DNA of 64,000 bases from Bradyrhizobium sp. NFR13 (GCF_900114605.1 NZ_FOTP01000003.1:682001-746000), one strand, 5' to 3'; counted from the first letter of the stretch, positions 27,622 through 36,760 are shown. The notes: generated by a model not told the origin, from the letters alone. Translations and numbers: made by a program.

Positions 27622-28059
27622 TCACACGAAAGCAGCGAGCTGCGGAGCGAAATGGACAAGCAGTTCTTCGCCCTCGACCATCAAGGGTTCGATCTCGTCA
27701 TTGATCATATGGCGAATCGTACACCACACCATGACAATCCGTGCGACAAGCCACCATCGCGTCCCGCGCAACGCAGTGCGGGCATGCGCCGCCACCAGCG
27801 GCAGGCTGCGATGCTCGAACAACAGGCGGCCGGTACCGTCTTCGAGAATGTATCGGCCGCCCACGCGCGATACGCACAATTCGCAGGCCTGCTCCGGCTG
27901 GGGTCCCAGCAGATAGAGCTGCGCATCACCATTCTCGGTGATGCCAGTCTCCCATTCGCGGCCGCGATGCCCGAGATTGATCGTGTCGGCAAGCGTGGCG
28001 AGTTCGGTCTCGCTCCACGCGCCTTGCAGCGATTTGCGCTGAAATGCGATGACATTCAT
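27622..28059 (-). CDS. Protein of unknown function, paired with HTH regulator
   Basis: About 145 residues. The N-terminal part is polar (SETELATLADTINLGHRGREWETGITENGDAQLYLLG), followed by a beta-rich segment CELCVSRVGGRYILEDGTGRLLFEH and a tryptophan-rich helical region. I recognise no family. The ATG at 28059 overlaps the stop of the upstream HTH gene by four bases, so the two are tightly coupled and probably functional partners. A toxin-antitoxin-like arrangement is conceivable but unsupported by any motif. Confidence 0.65.
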   Translation of the reverse strand: MNVIAFQRKSLQGAWSETELATLADTINLGHRGREWETGITENGDAQLYLLGPQPEQACELCVSRVGGRYILEDGTGRLLFEHRSLPLVAAHARTALRGTRWWLVARIVMVWCTIRHMINDEIEPLMVEGEELLVHFAPQLAAFV

Positions 28060-28385
28060 TTGGGTGCTCCAAACAGCAGCCGGTGCAATTCCGGCTCGTA
28101 ATAGACCAGCAAATGTTTTGCGAAGGCGGCCGGCTCCAGACCGAGCTGAATGGCCCATGCTTCCATCGTTTCAGTGGGCACCCGACTGAAGCCGTTCTCA
28201 ACCTGCGAGATGAACGTGTAATATTTGAGACCGAGTTTTGCGGCGAGATCGACCTGCGACAACCCGGCTTCCGCGCGTCGCGCTTTCAGCCAATCCCCAG
28301 CCTGTTTTCGCAACTGCCGCGCTTCCGGCAAGGCTTTGCCGCGCTGCACTACAGCGAAATCCTCTTGATTTTCGCCACGTTTCAT
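28056..28385 (-). CDS. XRE-type helix-turn-helix transcriptional regulator
   Basis: About 109 residues. A Cro/C1-type HTH spans roughly residues 30-85 (WLKARRAEAGLSQVDLAAKLGLKYYTFISQVENG) and is followed by a C-terminal extension ending LHRLLFG. The ATG at 28385 is preferred; an in-frame TTG 18 bases upstream is possible. It is first in a two-gene unit with the protein of unknown function and probably autoregulates. The AT-rich bases just before the start are the likely promoter. Confidence 0.82.
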   Translation of the reverse strand: MKRGENQEDFAVVQRGKALPEARQLRKQAGDWLKARRAEAGLSQVDLAAKLGLKYYTFISQVENGFSRVPTETMEAWAIQLGLEPAAFAKHLLVYYEPELHRLLFGAPK

Positions 28386-28495
28386 GATTACGAAACTATC
28401 CAATACGAATTAGAGAACTTACGACTTCCTGTAGCACGACTATCGAGCTGCGAGAACGTTGCGGACGGGATGAAACGATACCCGACGGGACAACG

Positions 28496-28837
28496 ATGGC
28501 CTTTACGGATCGCAACAGCATTGACTGTAACTATGCGCCTCCTGCCCCTCACCGGGTCAAGGAGCTGTTTGCCGCAAGCCTTCTGCTGGCGCTGACCGCG
28601 GCACTGGCCTTGCGCGCATTTGTCTCGCTAGACGCGCTGGCGCCGATGGTCGCCACCCTGCTATTCGCACTTGCAGCATTGATGGCCGGTGGCGCGTTGC
28701 TTCCGCGAAGTCTCGCGCGGCGCGCAACCTGGTTCGATGTCGCCGGCGTCCTGACCTTCATCGGGGTCGGAATCAGTTTCTTCATTGAGCCCGACCAGAT
28801 GGTTCGGCTCGTCACCCTCTCGGATCAACCCGAGTAA
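28496..28837 (+). CDS. Small membrane protein of unknown function
   Basis: 113 residues with three predicted membrane helices (LLLALTAALALRAFVSL, APMVATLLFALAALMAGGALL, FDVAGVLTFIGVGISFFI) after a polar N terminus. No domain is recognised. It stands between the HTH pair and terC and is co-oriented with terC. Confidence 0.65.
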   Translation: MAFTDRNSIDCNYAPPAPHRVKELFAASLLLALTAALALRAFVSLDALAPMVATLLFALAALMAGGALLPRSLARRATWFDVAGVLTFIGVGISFFIEPDQMVRLVTLSDQPE

Positions 28838-28974
28838 CGGATCGGATCAACCGCGGGATCAAACCCGCATCTTTTGCAAAGCACGACTTTTAACAAGCAC
28901 GTCCTGGCCCGGGCCCCTCTGGCAGTTCACCCGAACTGTGATGTCGGACTGGACGTTCATACGGAGTGGCCCAC

Positions 28975-29628
28975 ATGACAGAGTTCTTCACCGCTGAAGC
29001 TATGACTGCACTTTTCCAGGTCGTGATGATCGATCTGGTTCTCGCCGGCGACAACGCCATCGTGATCGGCCTCGCGGCCGCTGGCCTTCCCAAGGAACAA
29101 CGCGGCAAAGCGATCCTGATCGGCATCGTCGCCGCCACCATCCTGCGTATCGGCTTCGCCAGCGTCACCGTTCAACTGCTGCAGATCATCGGCCTGCTTC
29201 TGGCCGGCGGCATTCTCCTGCTGTGGGTGTGCTGGAAGATGTGGCGCGAATTGCGCGCCGGGCATGAGCATGATCTCGACGCACTCGAAAACCAGCTCAA
29301 TGCCGACGGCACGGCCAACGGCCCACGCAAGACGCTCGGACAGGCGATCTGGCAGATCACCGTCGCCGACGTCTCCATGTCGCTGGACAACGTGCTCGCA
29401 GTTGCCGGCGCGGCGCGCGAACACCCGGCCATCCTGATCTTCGGCCTGGTGCTGTCGATCGCGCTGATGGGTCTCGCCGCTTCATTCATCGCCAAGCTGC
29501 TGCAGAAGCATCGCTGGATCGCCTATGTCGGCCTCGCCATCATTCTCTACGTGGCGGGCGACATGATCTATCGCGGCACCCGCGAAGTTTGGCCCTATGC
29601 GACCGCTTACCTCGCCCCGGTGTTATGA
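28975..29628 (+). CDS. TerC family integral membrane protein
   Basis: 217 residues, about seven helices. The acidic motifs typical of TerC/YjbE proteins are present: MIDLVLAGDNAIVIGLA near the N terminus and VADVSMSLDNVLAVAGAA in the second half. The two D-N pairs are thought to coordinate metal, and members have been tied to manganese export or tellurite resistance. ATG 28975 is chosen because GGAG lies 8 bases before it; an in-frame GTG sits 9 bases upstream. Confidence 0.9.
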   Translation: MTEFFTAEAMTALFQVVMIDLVLAGDNAIVIGLAAAGLPKEQRGKAILIGIVAATILRIGFASVTVQLLQIIGLLLAGGILLLWVCWKMWRELRAGHEHDLDALENQLNADGTANGPRKTLGQAIWQITVADVSMSLDNVLAVAGAAREHPAILIFGLVLSIALMGLAASFIAKLLQKHRWIAYVGLAIILYVAGDMIYRGTREVWPYATAYLAPVL

Positions 29629-29690
29629 AAGCATTAAGGCTTTGATCGCCATGGTGGCTCAAATCGGGACATACCCGCTCTGGAGTTGCC

Positions 29691-31193
29691 ATGGCCGAAC
29701 GAATCCTCATCGCCGATGACGACGCCGTCCAGCGCCGCCTCCTCGAAAACATGGTGCAGCGCTGCGGCTATGAGGCCATCACGGTCGATAGCGGCGACGC
29801 TGCAGTGGCCCGGCTGATCGATCCCGAAGCGCCCTCGATCGACGCGCTGGTCCTCGACCTGATGATGCCCGGCCTCGACGGCATGGGCGTGCTCGACAAG
29901 ATCCGCGATAGCGGCCTCAGCATCCCTGTCATCGTCCAGACCGCCCATGGCGGTATCGAGAATGTTGTGTCCGCCATGCGCGCCGGCGCGCATGATTTCG
30001 TCGTCAAACCTGTCGGCGTCGAACGTCTGCAGGTGAGCCTGCGCAATGCGCTCAATACCAGCGCGTTGAAAGGCGAATTGCAGCGCATCAGGCACAGCCG
30101 CGAAGGCAAGCTCACTTTTGCCGACATCATCACCCGCAATGCCGGCATGGACGCCGTGCTGCACACCGCACGCAAGGCGGCGACTTCCACGATCCCCGTG
30201 CTGATCGAAGGCGAGTCCGGCGTCGGCAAGGAATTGATCGCGCGCGCCATTCATGGCTCAGGTGAGCGCCGCAGCAAACCATTCGTCGCCGTGAACTGTG
30301 GCGCCATTCCCGACAACCTCGTGGAGTCGATCCTGTTCGGCCACGAGAAGGGCGCCTTTACCGGCGCCACCGACCGGCATCTCGGCAAGTTTGTCGAGGC
30401 TCACGGCGGCACGCTGTTTCTCGATGAAGTCGGCGAGCTGCCGCTATCGGCGCAAGTGAAGCTGCTGCGCGCACTTCAGGAAGGTTCGGTCGAGGCCGTG
30501 GGCGGGCGCAAGCCGGTCAAGGTCGATGTCCGCATCATCTCGGCCACCAACCGCAAGCTGCTTGATCTGGTCAAAGCCGGGCAATTCCGCGAAGACCTGT
30601 TCTATCGCCTGCATGTGTTGCCACTGACGGTGCCGCCACTCCGGGCGCGCCGCGAGGATATTCCGTATCTGCTGCGACATTTCCTGGCGCGCTTCTGCGC
30701 CGAGGAGAACAAACCGATTACCAGCATCGCCGGCGACGCCATGACGATGCTCACGCAACTCGACTGGCCAGGCAATATCCGGCAGCTGGAAAACGCCGTC
30801 TACCGTGCCGTGGTGATGAGCGAAGGCGATCAACTCGGACTGGCCGACTTCCCGCAAACAACCGCGCACTCCCCATCGATCGCGGCATCAGCGGTCGCGC
30901 CGCTGATTGTAGACCCCGTCTTCCACACGATGGCGCCGACCATGGTACCGGGCATCGACGCAGCCCCGATATCCCTCGCCGCTGGAAGCCTGTCCATGCT
31001 GACAGCCGAGAACGAGGTAAGGCCACTGGAAGATCTCGAATCCGAGATCATCCGCTTTGCCATTGCGCACTATCGCGGCCAGATGTCGGAAGTCGCACGG
31101 CGTCTCAAAATCGGCCGGTCGACCCTCTATCGCAAGCTCGATGAGGCAGCGGAGAAGGATTCATCGATTGCAGATTCCGCATCGTCGAACTGA
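29691..31193 (+). CDS. Sigma-54-dependent response regulator (NtrC family), orphan
   Basis: 500 residues in three parts. The receiver domain (1-120) has acidic residues DDD, the phospho-acceptor Asp in VLDLMMPG, and the conserved Lys in VVKP. The AAA+ domain has Walker A GESGVGKE, the sigma-54-contacting GAFTGAT, and Walker B LFLDEVGEL. The C-terminal Fis-type HTH is SEVARRLKIGRSTLYRKL. An Ala/Pro/Ser-rich linker lies between the AAA+ domain and the HTH. It activates sigma-54 promoters. No histidine kinase gene is adjacent, so its partner and targets are unknown. Confidence 0.93.
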   Translation: MAERILIADDDAVQRRLLENMVQRCGYEAITVDSGDAAVARLIDPEAPSIDALVLDLMMPGLDGMGVLDKIRDSGLSIPVIVQTAHGGIENVVSAMRAGAHDFVVKPVGVERLQVSLRNALNTSALKGELQRIRHSREGKLTFADIITRNAGMDAVLHTARKAATSTIPVLIEGESGVGKELIARAIHGSGERRSKPFVAVNCGAIPDNLVESILFGHEKGAFTGATDRHLGKFVEAHGGTLFLDEVGELPLSAQVKLLRALQEGSVEAVGGRKPVKVDVRIISATNRKLLDLVKAGQFREDLFYRLHVLPLTVPPLRARREDIPYLLRHFLARFCAEENKPITSIAGDAMTMLTQLDWPGNIRQLENAVYRAVVMSEGDQLGLADFPQTTAHSPSIAASAVAPLIVDPVFHTMAPTMVPGIDAAPISLAAGSLSMLTAENEVRPLEDLESEIIRFAIAHYRGQMSEVARRLKIGRSTLYRKLDEAAEKDSSIADSASSN

Positions 31194-31505
31194 ACTTCTC
31201 GCCTCGCACGCGATTGAACATGTTGTTGCGATCGCTACGGAACTTGAACCGTTGCGGTCTGGTGACACACAAAGCCAAAAGCACCGGTGAAACCCCGGTT
31301 TGCGTTGCAAACCGGGGAGGTTGAGGTCAGTTTGTTGTGACTTGTCCGACAAGCGCTAGCGCTTGTGCCGGGCGCGTGTATCGTCTGCATAGAAAGAGCT
31401 CTGAATCGGAGCGAGCAGACAGACAACGCGACTGCTTCAGCCGAAGCTGGTGACTTAGACTAGAACTGTTCCATGACGGAGCAGCTCACCCAATGAGGTG
31501 CGAGA
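31194..31505. promoter_or_regulatory. Intergenic region with stem-loop and palindrome cluster upstream of the L,D-transpeptidase gene
   Basis: An 11-bp perfect stem (CCCCGGTTTGC / GCAAACCGGGG, loop GTT) lies at 31293-31317 but lacks a T-run. At 31341-31366 three alternating half-sites occur, CTTGT, ACAAG and CTTGT. The last two form the perfect 18-bp palindrome ACAAGCGCTAGCGCTTGT, about 140 bases before the gene. The palindrome looks like a tandem operator. The rest of the region shows no gene. Confidence 0.5.
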
Positions 31506-33692
31506 ATGCGAGACTATTCGAAGGGCTGTTCCGGGTTTGACCGCGTGCTGATGGCCGTGGCTGCAACATTCCTCACGGTCTCCGCTGCCGCTGCTGCCCA
31601 GAGCACATCACCTCGCGACAGTGTCTCCGAACTCGCCATCGATGCTGCGGTGCCGCGCCCGGAACCCGCCAACGTCGCCCCACCGACCGCCGCCGACTTC
31701 AAGGCTGATGCACCCAAGGCCGAGACCACCGCGTCCGTGCCGGACGCAACGCGGGCGTCCGAGAAGACCATCGGCTCGACCTCAACCGATACGCCAAAGG
31801 CAACCGAGGCAGCGAAAGCACCTGAGGATGTGAAGCCGAGCGAGGCTGCAACCGCGCCTGCCGCAGCAGCGCCGCCGGCCGCCACCGCTGTTACACCTGC
31901 AGCTACCCCTGCCGCTGAACCCGCCAAGGACGTCACGAAGGACATCACCAAGCCCGCCACCACCGTTGCGTCCGGCGATCAGCCCGTCGCCGAGAAACTG
32001 CGCGATATGTTCGGGGCCAAGGCCACCCGTTATTTCGACCGCAAGGGCGAGCGCGCCGCGGTCGAGAAGTTCTACATCGCACGTGACTTCGCACCGATCT
32101 GGACCCAGGGCGGCGCAACGACACCCGCCGCCAAGGGCGTCATTGCGCGCCTCAAGGATGCCGCTTCTGACGGCCTCGACGCTGCCGATTATCCAGTACC
32201 GGACTTTGCAGCAGCGACTTCGCCCGATGCGCTCGCCGAAGCCGAGCTGAAGCTCACCGCCAGCATGCTCGACTATGCTCGTCAGGCACAGAGCGGCCGC
32301 ATGCACTGGTCGCAGGTAACCGGCGACATCCTGTATCCGGAGCATCCGACCGATCCGGCGGAAGTGCTCGCCAATATTTCGACGGCGAAGAACGCCTCGG
32401 TAGCTCTCGACGCCTATAACCCGCCGCACAAGGGTTATCAGGAGCTGAAGAAGAAGCTCGCCGAACTGCGCGGTGAAACCTCAACGCCAGTACAGCCGAT
32501 CGGCGAAGGCCCGGCTCTGCGTTTCGCCAAGGCCACGAAGAAAAGCCCGAACCCGACCGTGATGGACGACCCGCGCGTGCCGTTGCTGCGCGCTCGCCTC
32601 AACGTCGAAAATGCAGCCGACACCAAATATGATGCAGCTGTTGCGGACGCCGTTCGCAAGTATCAGGCCAGCAACGACCTGAAGGCCACCGGCGTGCTCG
32701 ACGAGGCCACCGTACGCGCGATGAATTCGCCGAAACGCGATCGCCACATCGATACGGTGCTGGTCAACATGGAGCGCTGGCGCTGGCTGCCGCGTCAGCT
32801 CGGTGCATCTGCGATCGGCAACGCCTATGTGATCCTGAACATCCCTGACTATACGTTGAAGGTGATGCAGAACGGCGCGCAGGTCTGGACCACGCGCGTT
32901 GTCGTCGGCAAGCCGGGCAATCACGCCACGCCGCTTTTGACCGAGACGATGAAGTACATCACGGTCAATCCGACCTGGAACGTCCCGCCGTCGATCATAT
33001 ACAACGAATACCTGCCCGCCCTGCAGCAGGACCCGACGGTGCTTGACCGCATGGGCCTCAAGCTGACGCGCAACGCCGATGGCAGCATCCACATTGCGCA
33101 GCCCCCCGGCGAAGCCAACGCCCTGGGCCGCATCCGCTTCAACTTCCCGAACAAGTTCCTCGTCTATCAGCACGACACGCCGGATAAGAACCTGTTCGGC
33201 CGCGACGAGCGCGCCTTCAGCCACGGCTGCATGCGCGTACAGAATCCGGATCAGTATGCCGCGACGCTGCTGAACATCACGATGCCGAACGAGCACTACA
33301 CGCCGGAGAAGGTTCGCAGCATGTATGGCCGCAGCGAGATCGACCTGAAATTCCCGACGCCAATCCCGGTGAACATCACCTACCAGACGGCCTTCGTCGA
33401 TGACGCTGGCAAGCTACAGCTGCGCAAGGACATCTACGGCCGTGACGCGCAGATGATGCAGTTGCTCCGCGGCGGCAAGAACAAGGATCTGGAGCAGGTC
33501 GTCGCCCGGGCCCAGCCGAGCTATGCGCGCCCGCGCGCGGATATCCCGCAGGGCGTGGCCTTCAACGACAACGGCTCGCGCATGGCCAGCAATGGCGGCC
33601 TGTCCTTCTTCGAGCGCCTGTTCGGCGGCGGTGCCCCGGCACCACAGCCGATGGCACCCGGCCAAAGGCCGCGCCGCACGGTGACCCGCTAA
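31506..33692 (+). CDS. L,D-transpeptidase, YcbB (LdtD) type
   Basis: A periplasmic peptidoglycan enzyme of 728 residues that joins meso-diaminopimelate residues (3-3 cross-links). It has an N-terminal signal sequence, a 120-residue Ala/Thr/Pro-rich linker, a YcbB-like scaffold domain, a peptidoglycan-binding repeat near residues 353-405 (LLRARLNVENAA...AVRKYQ), and the YkuD catalytic domain. The catalytic motif SHGCMRV has its nucleophile at about C575. The MepK-like gene follows directly downstream, the same gene pairing as ycbB-ycbK in E. coli. A terminator follows the gene. Confidence 0.93.
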   Translation: MRDYSKGCSGFDRVLMAVAATFLTVSAAAAAQSTSPRDSVSELAIDAAVPRPEPANVAPPTAADFKADAPKAETTASVPDATRASEKTIGSTSTDTPKATEAAKAPEDVKPSEAATAPAAAAPPAATAVTPAATPAAEPAKDVTKDITKPATTVASGDQPVAEKLRDMFGAKATRYFDRKGERAAVEKFYIARDFAPIWTQGGATTPAAKGVIARLKDAASDGLDAADYPVPDFAAATSPDALAEAELKLTASMLDYARQAQSGRMHWSQVTGDILYPEHPTDPAEVLANISTAKNASVALDAYNPPHKGYQELKKKLAELRGETSTPVQPIGEGPALRFAKATKKSPNPTVMDDPRVPLLRARLNVENAADTKYDAAVADAVRKYQASNDLKATGVLDEATVRAMNSPKRDRHIDTVLVNMERWRWLPRQLGASAIGNAYVILNIPDYTLKVMQNGAQVWTTRVVVGKPGNHATPLLTETMKYITVNPTWNVPPSIIYNEYLPALQQDPTVLDRMGLKLTRNADGSIHIAQPPGEANALGRIRFNFPNKFLVYQHDTPDKNLFGRDERAFSHGCMRVQNPDQYAATLLNITMPNEHYTPEKVRSMYGRSEIDLKFPTPIPVNITYQTAFVDDAGKLQLRKDIYGRDAQMMQLLRGGKNKDLEQVVARAQPSYARPRADIPQGVAFNDNGSRMASNGGLSFFERLFGGGAPAPQPMAPGQRPRRTVTR

Positions 33693-33729
33693 AACAACGA
33701 CGTCGACACCGAGATTTGGAAGATATATC

Positions 33730-33761
33730 AAGGGCTTCACCTTACGGTGGAGCCCTTTTTA
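33730..33761 (+). terminator. Rho-independent terminator after the L,D-transpeptidase gene
   Basis: A 12-bp stem (AAGGGCTTCACC / GGTGGAGCCCTT, one G-U pair, loop TTAC) runs into five or more T. It lies 38 bases past the stop. Confidence 0.9.
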
Positions 33762-33978
33762 CGTTTTGCCCTCTCTCCAGATTAACCATCGTCCATCTGG
33801 AACCCGGCAGCGGGCTATTTTTCGCCATACTCAATGAGTTAAGTTTAATGGCTGGCTGAAAAGCCCGCTTGGGGGGATGGGTTGTAAATCTCGGTTAACC
33901 CTCCCGTTTTAAGAGTACGTTCACTCTCTGTCGCCGCATGGGGTAGCGAGAGAGTTGTCGACTTGGGTGGGTTCATAC

Positions 33979-35643
33979 GTGCTGAGCGGTTTCGCACGCA
34001 AAACGAGATTGCGAACGTCGCGCGCTGGCTTTCATGCCGGCCTCGCTTCAGTCCTGCTGATGGCAGGCGCCAGCTCCGTCCATAACGCAACCGCCCTCGA
34101 CGAAACCCGCACCCTCTCGTTCCACCACACCCATTCAGGCGAAGATCTCACCGTCACGTTCAAGCGCAATGGCCGCTACGACGACGACGCGATGAAGAAG
34201 ATCAACTACTTCCTCCGCGACTGGCGCAGCCAGGACCAGACCAACATGGACCGTCGCCTGTTCGACATCCTCTGGGAAGTCTACCGCGACGTCGACGGCA
34301 AAGCGCCGATCCAGATCATCTCCGCCTATCGCTCCCCCGCCACCAACGCCATGCTCCGCCGCCGCTCATCCGGCGTCGCGCGCGCCAGCCAGCATATGCT
34401 CGGCCACGCGATGGACTTCTTCATTCCCGGCGTGGCGCTGGAAAAGATCCGTTTTGCCGGCTTGCGCCTGCAGCGCGGCGGCGTCGGCTTCTATCCGACC
34501 TCCGGCTCGCCTTTCGTGCATCTCGACACCGGCAGCATCCGCCACTGGCCGCGCATGACGCATGACCAGCTGGCGCGCGTCTTCCCGGATGGGCGCACCG
34601 TGCATCTTCCCACCGATGGCCGTCCATTGGCTGGCTATCAGCTGGCGATGGCTGACATCGAGAAGCGCGGCGATGGCGACAGCGCAGCTTTTGCCAAGAG
34701 CAAGCCGGGCCTGTTCGCCTCGCTGTTCCGTGGCGGCAAGTCGAATGACGACGAAGATGAAAGCGCAGCAACCGCGATCGCGCCCGCCAAGCCGTCTCCT
34801 GTGGGCATGATGGCCGCCGCACTGCCTGCGAAACCGGTCGATACCAAGCAGGCCGAAACGAAGCTGGCTGAAGCGAAGTTCTCGGACCCCGTCCCGATGC
34901 CGCGCTCCAAGCCCGCCGCAGCCGCGACCTACCAGCTAGCCTCCGCTGACACCGAGACCGTTCCTCTGCCGCGCCCGAAGGCGCCAATTCCCGCGCCCGC
35001 ACCTGCAGCGAAGGCCGACAACCGACCGCAGACGCCTGCCGATATCATCAATGCCCGCGGCTTCTGGGATGACATGCCGGCGCCGAAACAGGCCACGCCG
35101 CAGCAGGTCGCCGCGATCACCGCGCGCCAGGCCTTGGCCAATGTGGTCGATCCGCAGCCGGCCGCGAGCGAGTCCAGCTTCGCCAAGGCCATGGCCTATG
35201 CGCCGCCGGCGAACTCACCGGTTGATCGTGCCAATGTCGTCGCCGCCAGTGCGCCGATCCCGCGCAGCATGCGTCCGACCTCCGTCGCCAAGAACCCGAT
35301 GGCGGTGAATAACATCACCACCGTGGTCGCGAAGGGCGCCCAGGGCCAGAGCAGCACCGTTTCCGTCGCGACCCGCCTCACCGCAGCCGCCATTCCCGAC
35401 GATCATGTCTGGATGCGCGCGATGATCCTGGCGCCGAGCGCCACCACGTCGATGTCGGCATCGGTGATGGGTGACGGCGACATGACCATCCTGCGCGCGC
35501 ACTTCGTCAAGCCGCAGGCGGTGGTGGCAATGACTTTCTCGGAAGATCCGCAGCTCGGTCTGGTCTGCGACCGCTTCACCGGATCGGCGACCGCGTCGCT
35601 CGCGACTACGGCATTCGTGCTGCGCACCGCGTCGCTGCGCTAA
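33979..35643 (+). CDS. DUF882 (MepK-like, M15-type) peptidoglycan hydrolase with long C-terminal tail
   Basis: About 554 residues. After a signal-like N terminus, a DUF882 domain of about 190 residues has the zinc ligands in QHMLGHAMD (H139, H143, D146) and PFVHLDTG (H181). The E. coli homologue MepK (YcbK) is a lipoprotein-sized endopeptidase that cleaves 3-3 cross-links. Here about 350 further residues rich in Ala, Pro and Lys, without a recognised domain, follow the hydrolase part. The start is uncertain: GTG 33979 has GGGTGGG 7 bases upstream, while GTG 33967 and TTG 33955 are in frame. It lies next to the L,D-transpeptidase gene, on the same strand behind a terminator. Confidence 0.85.
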   Translation: MLSGFARKTRLRTSRAGFHAGLASVLLMAGASSVHNATALDETRTLSFHHTHSGEDLTVTFKRNGRYDDDAMKKINYFLRDWRSQDQTNMDRRLFDILWEVYRDVDGKAPIQIISAYRSPATNAMLRRRSSGVARASQHMLGHAMDFFIPGVALEKIRFAGLRLQRGGVGFYPTSGSPFVHLDTGSIRHWPRMTHDQLARVFPDGRTVHLPTDGRPLAGYQLAMADIEKRGDGDSAAFAKSKPGLFASLFRGGKSNDDEDESAATAIAPAKPSPVGMMAAALPAKPVDTKQAETKLAEAKFSDPVPMPRSKPAAAATYQLASADTETVPLPRPKAPIPAPAPAAKADNRPQTPADIINARGFWDDMPAPKQATPQQVAAITARQALANVVDPQPAASESSFAKAMAYAPPANSPVDRANVVAASAPIPRSMRPTSVAKNPMAVNNITTVVAKGAQGQSSTVSVATRLTAAAIPDDHVWMRAMILAPSATTSMSASVMGDGDMTILRAHFVKPQAVVAMTFSEDPQLGLVCDRFTGSATASLATTAFVLRTASLR

Positions 35644-35674
35644 GAGCGCACTCAAGTCATCCACCCATACAGCT

Positions 35675-35794
35675 TGTCATCATCCGCGAATGCGGATGAT
35701 CCAGTATGCGGTGGTGTCAGTAGAAAAATTGAAAAGTCAGTGGATCCTGGATCCCCGCTCGCACGCGCCTTTGGCACGCTGAGCGGGGATGACA
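35675..35794. repeat. Bipartite palindromic intergenic repeat (TGTCAT...GATGACA)
   Basis: The element opens with TGTCAT and a hairpin (CATCCGC-GAAT-GCGGATG) followed by CCAGTA. It closes with a second hairpin (ATCCCCGCTC...GAGCGGGGAT) ending GATGACA. The ends are inverted repeats. The same architecture is at 60912-61012, with single halves at 255-286 and 55400-55425. Confidence 0.7.
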
Positions 35795-35819
35795 GTAATC
35801 GTTAATGAGGCCGACAGCC

Positions 35820-36095
35820 TCACAGCATTCCCAGAGCCTGCAGATAGGTCTCGAGGATCGTCTCCTGCTCGGCACGCTCGTTGGCGTCCTGCTTGCGCAT
35901 GCGGATGATGGTGCGCAGCGCCTTTACGTCGTAGCCGTTGCCTTTGGCTTCGCCATAGACGTCCTTGATGTCGTCGGAGATCGTCTTCTTTTCTTCTTCA
36001 AGACGCTCGATACGCTCGACGATAGCCTTGAGCTGATCCTTGGCGAAAGAATGTGTCGCCTGATCGTCCAGCACGGACGCAGCAGAGGTCGCCAT
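35820..36095 (-). CDS. gapR: GapR-family DNA-binding domain protein (DUF2312)
   Basis: A nucleoid-associated protein of 91 residues. The family sequence is complete: [52 protein letters not shown]. In Caulobacter GapR forms clamps on overtwisted DNA ahead of replication and transcription. The first 15 or so residues are variable. An AGGAG ribosome-binding site precedes the ATG by 7 bases. It is a single gene with its promoter in the 185-base gap to the DUF1244 gene. Confidence 0.93.
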   Translation of the reverse strand: MATSAASVLDDQATHSFAKDQLKAIVERIERLEEEKKTISDDIKDVYGEAKGNGYDVKALRTIIRMRKQDANERAEQETILETYLQALGML

Positions 36096-36280
36096 CGAAA
36101 ACTCCTGGGAACTGATGTTGTTTTGAAGGGTGTTGGGTCGATTGAAGTGCGCAGCGTTATGCGCGCATTAATCTTAAGGAAATGACACTCAAGACCGCAG
36201 CGCCTTGCGTCAAGGCGCCATCGCGGTCATCCACAGCGCCCCCACAGCTTTGATTTCATGCCTGAAAAGACGAGAAATCG

Positions 36281-36583
36281 TCAGTGCCCGCTGTGCGCTT
36301 TCTTCATGGCCTCAATTTGTTCGGGTTTGGCCTCGGCCTGATACAGCGATTTCCAGGTCTCGTAAGGCATGCCGTAAACCGCTTCGCGGCTCTCATCCCT
36401 GGTCATCGCCACGCCCTTGGCGTCGGCGGCATCCTTCAGCCAGTTGGACAGGCAGTTCCGGCAGAAGCCGGCCAGATTCATCAGGTCGATGTTCTGCACA
36501 TCGGTGCGACCGCGCAAATGGTCAACCAGCCGGCGAAAGGCAGCGGCCTCGAGTTCGGTCTGGATCTTGTCGTCTATCGCCAT
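36281..36583 (-). CDS. DUF1244 family protein
   Basis: 100 residues from the ATG at 36583. The conserved family core is IDLMNLAGFCRNCLSNWLKDAA, with a C-x2-C pair, followed by EAVYGMPYETWKSLYQ. Members occur across proteobacteria and have no established role. The frame is open to 36670 with another ATG at 36634, but the shorter form matches the usual family length of about 100. It lies upstream of, and in the same orientation as, gapR. Confidence 0.87.
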   Translation of the reverse strand: MAIDDKIQTELEAAAFRRLVDHLRGRTDVQNIDLMNLAGFCRNCLSNWLKDAADAKGVAMTRDESREAVYGMPYETWKSLYQAEAKPEQIEAMKKAHSGH

Positions 36584-36760
36584 CAATGGTCTCGCTGTTG
36601 CACCCGATACCGGCCTGTCGTCTTCATGTAACATGGGCGCTGTCACAGATTTTGCCATATCACAACGCAAACCGCCGGGCGGGGCAGAATTGGTTCCGTG
36701 ACCGTTGACAGGCCCGTCGGGTCACGCGAAATCGTCAATGAATTGAGATAGCTTCGCCGC

